Shown: in pieces, positions 55,139-64,000 of the stretch | Layout: the number at the start of each line of letters is the position of its first letter | Position numbering within the stretch: position 1 is the stretch's first letter | Assembly: GCA_031772625.1 (NCBI GenBank) | Contig: CM062808.1 | Coordinates: 144,376,605-144,440,604 of the forward strand | DNA length: 64,000 bases | Reading direction: 5' to 3' | Source of the DNA: Pinus tabuliformis | Lineage: Eukaryota > Streptophyta > Pinopsida > Pinales > Pinaceae | Program-made: the position numbers and the translations under genes | Notes under the pieces: generated by a model | What the model saw: only the letters and a program-made list of their open reading frames with translations | Told to the model about the DNA's origin: nothing | Databases searched by the model: none

Positions 55139-57160
55139 TGTTATCACTGAAAATATTTCAAAGGAAAAGGAGAGAAGAAATCTTCATCAAATTCAAGCAA
55201 GGCAGCTCCTCAATTAAGCAAGGTATTTTCTTCCAAGTTGTTTTGTCTAAAGAAATTTCAAAGGAGAAAATGTCAAAAGAAAGGAAAATATCATCATCAG
55301 TACAACCATCACCAATGTACAAGAATGACAGAAACAAGGCAGCCGACAGCCAAGAAGAAAGACAGAGCTTTGAGGAGGATAAGGAGAAATTTTGAAACCA
55401 GCTACGAATCCACGTTTTCGTAGCGCAGACAGTGTAAAAATCCTGTTTTGCGCTACGAAATCAGTGTTTTCGCAGCGCGCTGCGAAACCCCTTTAGCAGC
55501 CTGTTTCAACAGAGAAAACAGTTTTACTAGGTAACTTCCAGAAACTTTTCAGAGCAGCTGAGAACTCAATTTGGCAAACTGAAAGAGGCTTTTCTTCCTA
55601 ACATTTTTAATTACAAAAACCTCTTTCAGATTCTTCAATTCCATTCTGAGGTGGGAGAAATGTGTGGTCAAAGTTGCGCTACGAAACTGCTGTAGGTGCA
55701 GTTTTTCATCTCCTGTTTTACACCTGTTTTTCAAAGACTTATTCTGGGCAGCTGGAGAAGTGTTTCAAAAAAAAAAAAGAGGTTTTTGTTCCGAATGGAT
55801 TTTTTCACAAAAACCTCCTTCAGTTTCTCCAAATACATTTTTTACGAGAAGTTATGACCTCTGTCCCAAGACCTATTTTTCAGCCAGAACAGAGCAAGGG
55901 ACAATTTCCTGTTTGACACGTGTTTTTCAAGGACAGATTCTGAACAGCTGGAGGAATGTTTTAAAAAACCGGGAGTTGTTTTTGTTCTAGACATCATGGG
56001 CTACAAAAACCTCCTTTATTTTCGTAAAATGTGTCATGAATGAAGAAATAAAGGCTCTGCAATTTTCAAGGATCTAAACCTAAAAACAGGGAAACATGTT
56101 CCCTAATTTCTAGGGTTTGTCATCAGCATTTGGGTGACCACGTGGGAGGCTTCATCAAATTCGACTTCATGGAGTTTTAGGTGTCAAATAATGCTTTAAA
56201 TTCTTAGATAAGGTTGTTGAATCATGATAAGGAGTTACACTCCTAGTTGGATTAGGTCTCTAGGACTGCTAGTTAGGTGTCATTTGCATTTAATAGTTAG
56301 TTTTGAGTGTCATTAGGTGTCAGGTCAGGTAGAATTCGAATTTTCCTCATCCTAGAAGAGGAATCCAAGTTGTGTAAAGAGCTCTATATATACCAGAAGA
56401 GCTGATGTACAAAGGGTTGGAAAATGTTATAGAAAAAGACTACTTTTGTAAATGCTATGCAGGGATTGATATATACAGAAGCAGTTGGACTTTTCTGAAG
56501 CTGAGATTCTTAGTGTACTTCAGTGAGCTTCATCTTTGTTCTTTGATATGCTTTAGTTCCATAGTCTTAATGCTTATTACTCAGAATTCATGGTGGAACA
56601 TGCTCTGACTTCCTTTAAGTGTTAAACTATGGTGAATTGAGTTTTTGAGTCCTATCTTTGGATGTTTTTCTTCAATGTTTTAATACTTAATACTCAAAAT
56701 TCATGGTTATTCATGCTCTGACTTCCTTTAGGTATTAAACTCTGATATATCACTTTAGATTCTTTCCTTTTAAATACCTTGATGTATCATTACTCAGAAT
56801 TCATGCCCACATGCTCTGACTCCTATGAACTTCAAGTTATTAAGACTTTTTTGAATGTGTCACTCTTTCATTGAAGTATATACAAGCCTCAATTTTATAA
56901 TAAGAGTTATTTGTTATCCTTATCTCTGTCACTGACTCCATAGCCCAATGGTAGCAAGTCTCCATCTTCCAACCTAGAAACATATAAAATCACAAACCAT
57001 AGAGTTAGCCATCTATCCATATCTTTAATCAATATCATTAACCCTTTGAGAGAGCCCTCTCAGGTTGAGGAGGCTAAGCCTCAGCCAAAAGTTGGTTTGA
57101 AAGAGTTACATAAGGTCTTCCTGATTAGCAGCCTATCAGGAGCATGATTTTGTGATAACA
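55139..57160 (+). repeat. Element B 3' LTR
   Basis: Preceded by AGTGGAGCCAC and bounded by TGTTATCAC and GTGATAACA. The 5' half has a TACGAAA/GCAGCGC motif cluster (55412-55490) and three related blocks of about 190-bp period (near 55554, 55749, 55946) reading CAGCTG(G)AG-A then ACAAAAACCTC(C/T)TT. A TATA box CTATATATACC lies at about 56384. Further on are three copies of ACTCAGAATTCATG with ATGCTCTGACT (56579, 56691, 56790). The GAGAGAGCCCTCTC palindrome is at 57049-57062. No host fragments are seen here. Confidence 0.7.
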
Positions 57161-57627
57161 GAAGGGAAAGTACCCCTAGGGTCCTTTGGGTTAAGACTCT
57201 ACCAGACTGAAAATTGCTTATTCAAAGAAACACACACACAGCCATTATCTTTACTTTAAGCAAATTCTAATGTTAAGGGTATGTACCTAAGGTCCTACGT
57301 TCGAGAAGGCCTTTATGGTCCAAATCCTTCTTGGAGTTCCCTTCTTTCTCCTTTGACCTGTAAAACAAACAAATCAAAGAACACAACAGTACATGGACAA
57401 ATACTTATGCATAAACCATTTTCATGCTATAAAGTTAGTTATAAAAAATCTTTAAGTAACTACTTGCATAAGAATTCAAAACATGAATCTCATAAGCATA
57501 AATAAAGATTGTTTCGGGAACCAAGACGTGTTTCTTTATATAAAGGCAAGTAAAGTACATATAACGGAAATATATCACCTGAAACACCTTGAGCAGGCTC
57601 CAAGCAAAGCTTCCTCCCGGATTCGTA
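57161..57627 (-). repeat. F3, inverted 3' half of an F LTR (left arm)
   Basis: Reverse complement of 59119-59586 with few differences, from GAAGGGAAAGTACCCCTAGG to TCCTCCCGGATTCGT. It stops abruptly at about 57627 where repeat G begins, and at its other end it abuts the end of element B. Confidence 0.88.
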
Positions 57628-57631
57628 TCAA

Positions 57632-58439
57632 CTAGCAGCAACAGGAGCAACTGTCAAGTGAACCAACGAATGTTGATACAACCTGAGGTCTTCACTGACC
57701 ATCGTGGTACATTTCTACACCATGGGAATAAATGATCTGAAGTCGACCATGTGAGAAATCGCTTGATTACCGGTCATTGATGTATACCGTTAACAAACCT
57801 GAGACTACTCACCGATAATGATAATGAGTGTCAAGGTACCCAGTACAATCTAACAAGTGTGAATAGATGAGCTGAAGTCGGACACCTGTAAGAATCTATC
57901 AATCAGGAGACAATGATGGTTTCCCACTGTCGATAGCGAGGAATCTGCCACTAATGACTGCAAACCCCAAGGTACTGCCAAATGGACTCTAGATCTTTGC
58001 CCCAGAGCAATGAGTTGGAGTCGATAGGGAAATATCCGCTAGAAGGAAGGCATTAAGGCATCCTCCATCAATCTAGCGTGAGTGTAACCCGTAGGCCAAT
58101 AATGTGAAAGGAATCAGACAAAAAAAAGATGTAGTAACCCAACCGAAGTACGTTTCCAGCGTACACAAGATGTGGCTAGCGCACGGCAGAAACCCTCTGA
58201 ACCAATCAATAATGAAAGCTGACACAGAGGCGAGGTATCCACCAATAGGGTCAAATGGAAACCATGGTACTGCACGAATCCCAATGTGTGATAATGTATG
58301 CTGACGTCGAACACAAGGGAAACCACTCAGTCAAAGACCCATGATACTGATCGATGCTGAGCACAAGGTGACCTATCAATAATGAAAATAGGGCCAGGGT
58401 GCGGCTCTAGGCCTATCCTCAGAGCAATGTGTCATCGTC
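57632..58439 (+). repeat. Repeat G, second copy (uninterrupted)
   Basis: Same orientation as G at 10725-11019 and 41875-42430. At 57923-57936 it reads CCCACTGTCGATAG without insertion, the empty-site version of the H target. The opposing frames at 58104-58304 and 58114-58326 are not recognised. Here G leads into F2 internal sequence at the right and F3 at the left. Confidence 0.8.
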
Positions 58440-58577
58440 AATCTCCTTTTGGTGGCTTGGCAGGCTGAATTCTGGTGAAGTCCTCCTCAGTTTTTCGACA
58501 AAGTTCCTTTCCTTGTACTTACTTAATATATTTCGGCCGTCATGTTCCCCTTCTGACTTCATACATTAGGGGGCATC
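58440..58577 (+). other. F2 internal end with polypurine site
   Basis: Matches the reverse complement of 10251-10385. Ends ATTAGGGGGCATC immediately before the LTR start TGTTATAGC. Confidence 0.7.
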
Positions 58578-59591
58578 TGTTATAGCTCCAAATCTAACTC
58601 TTATGGTTTGTGATGCTGCACTCATGGCCTAGGGCAACCCCTCCTTCCAGACCTGGTCCTAAAATTTAAAAAACAGTGTTTTATTCCCTATACGCGACAT
58701 TGCCCTCAGTTAGACGCGTGTACACACGGGTTTATGTATACCCAACCCGCGTGTATGTATTAAAACACTTAAAAAAATAAATAATTCCTCATTTTCAGGC
58801 GGAGATCGCGGGTTTTACCTGCTGGATCACCTGTTAGTGCCCGTGGCCCAACTATTCCCAAACAACTCCTAACTAAAAAACTACTTTGGAGATGGTATAA
58901 AAAGACATCAAAGGGAAGGCCAAAGGGGAGAGAAAAAGAGAGCAAGATTATTATGCTGAGATTTTCCCCTTAGACCAGGTCTGAAGTTCTTGGTGCTTTC
59001 TGCACTTCCCCCATTTTGCATAGGAAACCCTTGTTTCCATGTGTGTTGGTGATCATTCATCCTTTATATCACCATTGAGTAAGACTTGGAAGGAGCTCTT
59101 GTTGGAGGCTTGAGGCTGGAACGAATCCGGGAGGAAGCTTTGCTTGGAGCCTGTTGAAGGTGTTTCAGGTGATATCTTTCCATTATATGTACTTTACTTG
59201 CCTTTATATAAAGAAACACGTCTTGGTTCCCGAAACAATCTTTCTTTATGCTTATGAGATTCATGTTTTGAATTCTTATGCAAGTAGTTACTTAAAGATT
59301 TTTTATAACTAACTTTATAGCATGAAGATGGTTTATGCATAAGTATTTGTCCATGTACTGTTGTGTTCTTTGATTTGTTTGTTTTACAGGTCAAAGGAGA
59401 AACAAGGGAACTCCAAGAAGGGTTTGGACCCTAAAGGCCTTCTCGAACGTAGGACCTTAGGTACGTACCCTTAACATTAGAATTTGCTTAAAGTAAAGAT
59501 AATGGCTGTGTGTGTGTTTCTTTGAATAAGAAATTTTCAGTCTGGTAGAGTCTTAACCCAAAGGACCCTAGGGGTACTTTCCCTTCAACCA
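58578..59591 (+). mobile_element. LTR F2 (3' LTR, about 1.0 kb)
   Basis: Starts TGTTATAGCTCC after a polypurine site and ends near CCCTTCAACCA. The end could instead be the CA at 59587. Aligns with F1 in inverse orientation. Promoter-like GGTATAAAAAG at about 58896. Its last 470 bp form the right arm of the inverted pair with F3. Confidence 0.8.
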
Positions 59592-60750
59592 GTGAGTTGG
59601 CATATTTTTCCATTTTCAAATGCTTTTGAAGCCTTACAAAAAATAAAGGAACTCTATGACTCACACTCTACACTTGAAGTTGTTCAACTCATGATTAAAT
59701 TGTTCACCATTGAATTACAAAATAATGATCCTCTTGCTCTTGCATCAGAAGTAAGATCTATTATGCATGATATCAAAGCCACTAATGTTGAACTAGACAT
59801 TCCTCTGATAGCTTTTCTCAAGGCACTTTATCCCACTTACTCAAATTATCTTGACTCATTGCAAGCAAATGGAAACCTCAAAGATATTTCCTTTGACTCC
59901 CTTGTAAAAATATTGTTGAAAGAGAGAAAGGATTTGGAAAGAAGAAAGCTCCTCAGTATTCTAAAGAGGTTATGTGTCTTGCACATAGAGAGAAGAATAT
60001 TCCTCCAGATTCTTTGAGAGGAAGAGGTGGTCAAAGAGGAAGAGGAAGAAATTTTAGAGGTGGGGGGGCAGACACTCTCAAGGGGAAAAGTCAAATTTTC
60101 ATTTCATACGCTACAAAAGAGATGGATCACATGATGCATCCACATGCAAGTTGCCTTGGGACATAATTAAGCATGAAAGAAACCAACCCAAGGGTAAAAA
60201 TAATGACAAAGAGAAAGTTAAAGCACCTGAATACGCTCACTATGTTGTGGCACACTGTAATATTCGAGTAAATGAAGACTTATTTAATGCTTCACTTGCT
60301 TCTTGGAAAAATGATTGGTTGCTTGATTTAGGAGAAAATTGCCACATAACTTTTAGAAGAGATTCTTTTGAATAATTTACAAACAATTTTGATGGAGCAA
60401 TATACTTTGTAGACAAATCGAAACTCAATCCATCAAGGCTTGGTACAATCAGGCTTAATTTGCTTGGTCTTCCATATTTTCTTCTGCATCATGTTTTATA
60501 CCTCCCACAACTGAGGAGAAACTTGTTGTCCTTGGTCCACATCTTCTAGCAAGGGCAATCCATTCATATGTTTGATGGAAAGCTTTAGGTGAGAAAAGCA
60601 TTAGAACACTCACTTGTCATGACACGGATAGAAGAAGAAAGGCTTCTCAAGTTGCAGGGTACCTCTGCTCGTGCAAAAAAAATTCTCATACAATTCTCAT
60701 TATGAAGAAGGTACATTTCCATCAAGTTTATTATGGCATGCTAGATTTGG
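59592..60750 (+). pseudogene. Ty1/copia gag-protease-GAG_pre remnant
   Basis: The frame 59592-60017 carries a UBN2-type copia gag (LKALYPTYSNYLDSLQANGN, SFDSLVKILL). A glycine/arginine-rich stretch and a damaged zinc-knuckle region follow (to about 60160), then a protease-like DWLLDLGENCHITFRR in which the expected Ser or Ala of the active DSG/DTG box is altered (DLG), and a GAG_pre-integrase segment ending LLWHARFG at 60750. Frameshifts near 60000 and 60160 and stops near 60375, 60548 and 60588 break it. The 5' end is cut at LTR F2 and the 3' end by the LTR at 60751. Integrase, reverse transcriptase and RNase H are missing. Confidence 0.85.
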
Positions 60751-61057
60751 TGTTGGGTCCCTATAATACTAGTGATTACCCCATTACTATTGTATTTATA
60801 CCCCTTATTTATATTGTTGTGCCCCTATTACCCCCATATTGTTTTTTTTGTGCCCCATAGAATCCATCTATTGTTATTTTTGTGGCTTTATATTATTATT
60901 GTTAGGTCAGCTGGATTATATTGTGACTCCTTAGACTCCTATATATAGAAAGGAGGTTTTTTCATTTGTATCATCCAAGAATTGTTCATTTATGTAATGT
61001 AAAGGAGGTTGCCCCCTCGAAGAGGCTGAATTCTAAGGCGTTGATCTATCTGTTACA
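60751..61057 (+). mobile_element. Short LTR (about 307 bp), copia-like
   Basis: TGTTGGGTCCC to TCTGTTACA with TG/CA ends, a CTATATATAG box at about 60943 and a TGTAATGTAAAGGAGG region near the end, all typical of a small copia LTR. It interrupts the copia gag-pol at a WHARFG codon. No 5-bp duplication is visible (TTTGG versus CTAAA), so the partner side may be deleted. Confidence 0.6.
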
Positions 61058-61065
61058 CTAAAAAA

Positions 61066-62104
61066 TGTCACCATGACTACTTACTGTTAGTATGGCTCAA
61101 ATCAATAGTCATGCTACCCTCTTAGGCAAGTCTTATGCCTCTGCTATCCATCTCAAACTCAAAGAAGAGAGAAAGTCTTGTAAAAAATGTGTTTATCTCT
61201 GGGGTCGCAGGTTCTCTCTAGCCTTACCTGCGGGGACGCTCATCATGTTCACAAAAGTTGCGTCCATGGACGCTCTGTATGTTAAGGGACAGGTGCGTCC
61301 TTCTGTAAAAGGCAAAATGCGCGAGTTTCATCTTAAAAAAGTTACTTGTGGTTACTTCTAGAACCTTCTAGAGGTCGGTTTGATGAAATGGATGCGCCTC
61401 CAGTTGGTTCATGTATCTCTATTAAGGGGGAACTTATCCCATCAATAAAGGAGCTATCCCACCCAAAGAGGGGGATTATCCCATTGATGGTGGACCTGAA
61501 TAACCTCTTTACAGCACTATAAATAAAGACATTGAGCCAGAGGGAGGGGAGGTTGGAGCTATACATTTTCTTTGGGTAAACACTGCAGGAATTAGGACTC
61601 CCATTTAGAACCTTGTGAGGAGAGATTGTCTTTGCTTGATTCTACTTGGAAGTGGGTGAGCTTTGTCAAAGTAGAGGAAAACCCTTGATGGACCCTGGGA
61701 GGAACTTGCACAACACCAAGGCCAGGTTGTAAGAGTTTCTTTGTTTCGTTATTAATACCAACTGGTTTATTTTTCTCAATAGCTTGTGTTGATGAGTTAT
61801 TCCATGTGTTCCTTGGTCTGCATATTGAATATATGTTTTATTATATGAAATGCAAGTGCTTGGTAATTGTTTGATTGTTGGTGGTTGCAGGAATTGACAT
61901 GAAGGAGGAGCTCATCCGGATCGACAAGAATGGACTACAACAACAGCGTTTTGGAATAAGGTAAGCCTAAACACTTGTAGTTTTCATGTTTTAAAAGGTA
62001 TATTTAGAGAAAGATCACTCCATTTTGTCTTGTTTGTCGCTAGAGAGTCTAGACTCCTAGGGAGGTCAGTTGTGTCCACACAAACGACTTTTTCCGCCAC
62101 GACA
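61066..62104 (+). mobile_element. Element I, 5' LTR
   Basis: The end CCGCCACGACA at 62104 is certain from the primer-binding site that follows. The start is placed at TGTCACCATGAC (61066) because it gives TGTC/GACA ends, but this is tentative. A TATA-like CTATAAATAAAG lies at about 61517. The 89-codon frame at 61092-61361 is not recognised. The sequence around 61203-61320 has several GGACGC/GCGTCC phrases that recur at 62275-62315. Confidence 0.6.
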
Positions 62105-62106
62105 AA

Positions 62107-62125
62107 TTGGCGACTCCGCTGGGGA
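62107..62125 (+). other. Element I primer-binding site
   Basis: TTGGCGACTCCGCTGGGGA, two bases after the LTR. It differs from the element A site by one base. It shows that element I is a plus-strand Ty3-type element. Confidence 0.85.
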
Positions 62126-64000
62126 ATCCATTAATGAGAGAGTCTTTTCCTTTGTGTGAACTTTGCTCTAAGAAAATCATTTTTATTTTCTGGTTTTTGA
62201 CTGTGAGAATTAGTATTTGGGTGGCTTAGCTTTAGATTTAGTTAGATTTGGTTTTTCTTACTTTTTCCAGAAGGACGCACCCTCTGAGTACTGCACAGTG
62301 CGTCTTTGGACGCGCTGTTGCCGTTTGCACAGAGCGGGCCCGCACCTGTTATAACGGGTTGCCTACGTCTTCCTGTAAAATTTAGGAAAATTCCATTTTT
62401 TGCTTTAATTACTTTTAGATTTTGATTTTTCTTAGTGTTTTCTGCCCAGATCCTTTAGTACCCTATTAAAAATTTTCACCTGAACTGGTTTTGTGAGCTT
62501 TGAGTGTTTTAGTGGATTTCAACGAAGTTTAGACCTAGGGTTTGATTTTTGGATAGGTCCTGTAGTGACTTTGACGGTAGAAAGTTGTCCAGCCTTAGAT
62601 CTCTCTGGTTGGTCAGCCTTCTTAGAAGTCGGGCCTGTCGTAAAGTCTCCTTGTGTGAGCAGCTTGCCATTTAAGTTGTTTTGGGTCAAATTTCGAATTA
62701 CTTGTTTATAAAGTGTTGATTTCCATTTTACAAAAGAACAAAAAGATTAGAATTTTGTTTTGGCTAGTTTTTGGTTCTGCAATAAGCTAGTCCTTGATTT
62801 GATTGTGATCAAGTAAAACACCTTAGAATAATCATTGTTAGTTTTGGCCTCGTTAAGATTGCTTAGAGTAAATTTACCTTTTAGTTTGCTTATGAGTGAA
62901 TTTTCGTAGATTTTGATAGTTATTAAGATTGATTTTTTGGTTATATTAGATTTATTTTCTTTATTAAAAGAAAAATACAAAAACATCTTCTTTAAAAGTC
63001 TTGTTTCAAGTAGCTTTTTGTTTTTGAAAGAGGAAAAGAGTTTTTTCGTGCATGTAAAGAGTGGTCATGTTTTTATGCTTGGAAAAGACAAACGAATTGT
63101 TTCTTTGATTGTCTTCAATTAAGAAGTTGCTTTTATAAAGATTGCATTCTCTCAAATTTTTAGTTAAGCAATTCATCGAAAAAGTAAAGTAGTGGGTAAA
63201 TCATCCTAGGTGCATTTTGTAGCGGTTTCGAGTCGAGTCAACACACCACTAGTTTCACTTCCATCACCTTTTGACTTAAGAAACAACCTTAAAAGTAACG
63301 CTTAAATTAAAATCAATCTAGTAATTTTTATTTTTCTAGGGCTCTGTAACACCAACATAGCTTAGGCTAGGGTCTTGGAGTAGGTGAGTACTTAACTCTC
63401 CAAGACTACAAAACCAAACAGATAGTTTATCTTGAGTAGATTAAATCCAATTGTTTCAGTTACACTCTGGGAAAGCTCCTCTTAAAGGAGAAGCACGAGC
63501 TCGTGTCCGAACCAGTGAGGGGATCATTCCTCCCTCGTTGGGAACGACGCCAGACAGTACGTATTACAAACGGTAAACCTCGGATTAACCATTGTCGAGG
63601 AGCCAGGGGTCACTTATCGGTAAACCTTGGATTACTGTCAAGGAGCCGGTAAGGGGATTGAGCTTGCTACTCTGCCCTTGCGTGCTGTCGGAGTTTAGAC
63701 TGTTCCCCCAGGTGTACTTGTGGCCGTTGGTAACCTTAGTGACCATAATCTCTAGGATTCTACCCAAGGTGACGGTGGAGGGAAGGTCCCACTGTACCTG
63801 GAGCAGACGTCGGCTATACTCACTTGGATTTTCTGGGGGGTTCACTTCACTTCGAGACGGTTAAAGTGGAGGAACTTGGTCCAGTCTATTCATTAAGCAG
63901 GTTGTCGGCGTAACTGTTCCACCCGCCATTTCTGTACTGAATCCTGCGAGGTTGGACCTAATCACCAACTAGCGCTTTTGGTCCGGAAGATACTGTTTGT
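62126..64000 (+). mobile_element. Element I, internal leader (incomplete at window end)
   Basis: Nearly 1.9 kb without a convincing ORF. Long untranslated leaders of this kind are known in Tat/Ogre-type Ty3 elements, and the phrase GTGGAGGAACTTGGTCCAG near 63867 fits that impression. The gag-pol should lie beyond 64000. A run of T-rich sequence fills 62880-63180. Confidence 0.55.
63571..63648. repeat. Direct repeat in the element I leader
   Basis: CGGTAAACC(T)-GGATTA followed by TGTC(G/A)AGGAGCC occurs at 63571-63604 and 63618-63648, a 47-bp period. Confidence 0.7.

Noticed and set aside
57155-57165. GAAGG after element B as its target duplication
   Set aside because: The left flank of B is CTACC. 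GAAGG here belongs to the end of LTR arm F3, and the match with the element A duplication is coincidental.
58104-58326. Opposed open frames in repeat G (also 42016-42273)
   Set aside because: Both strands are open over the same stretch, no motif is recognised, and the other copy does not preserve either frame clearly.
61092-61361. 89-codon frame in the element I LTR
   Set aside because: No family recognised. Lies in the promoter-side part of an LTR, and the start of that LTR is itself uncertain.

Overview
The window looks like nuclear DNA of a seed plant with a large, repeat-rich genome. A gymnosperm is my best guess, inferred from very long LTR retrotransposons, deep nesting and no intact host gene. 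Almost all of it is LTR retrotransposon sequence. No tRNA, rRNA, CRISPR array or complete single-copy gene was found. The only host-gene sequence recognised is a set of intronless fragments of PRP8, DIM1 and poly(A) polymerase inside a retrotransposon LTR.

Layout, with elements lettered here. (1) 1-8244: element D, minus strand, Ty3/gypsy: an LTR-like region with a decayed ORF (1-4035) and a decayed gag-pol (4036-8244), cut off by LTR E1 at 8245. (2) 9270-10724: LTR F1 plus adjoining internal sequence, minus strand. (3) 10725-42430: a nest. Repeat G is split by element H (11020-41869, plus strand, target duplication CCCAC). H is itself split by element A (13109-34342, minus strand, duplication GAAGG) and by solo LTR C (36615-39919, duplication GGAAG). 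(4) 42678-44894: LTR E2 and unexplained sequence. (5) 44895-47034: a tandem array of an LTR-like unit J. (6) 47128-50194: two decayed plant-mobile-domain-like ORF pieces in opposite orientation, with a minisatellite between them. (7) 50195-57160: element B, plus strand, a gag-only LTR element whose 5' LTR holds the host gene fragments. (8) 57161-59591: a G copy flanked by inverted F LTR arms. (9) 59592-61057: a broken Ty1/copia element and a short LTR. (10) about 61066-64000: LTR, primer-binding site and leader of a Ty3 element (I) that runs off the window.

The centrepiece is element A: 21.2 kb with two LTRs of about 7.2 kb, each carrying a protein-coding region of about 1,240 codons on the same strand as gag-pol. 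The LTR copies do not share a single disabling mutation, so the ORF was open when A inserted. A also has an extra RNase H domain between protease and reverse transcriptase. Its relative D lacks that segment. A, B, C and D share termini and structural motifs (GTGGAGCCAC-like sequence before the 3' LTR, a terminal hairpin, a GAGAGAGCCCTCTCT palindrome, a U3 hairpin with a compensatory change), so they form one extended family with variable LTR cargo: a long ORF in A, another ORF in D, host gene pieces in B, none recognised in C.

All percentages and alignments were made by eye. Family names rest on motif recognition, not on database searches.
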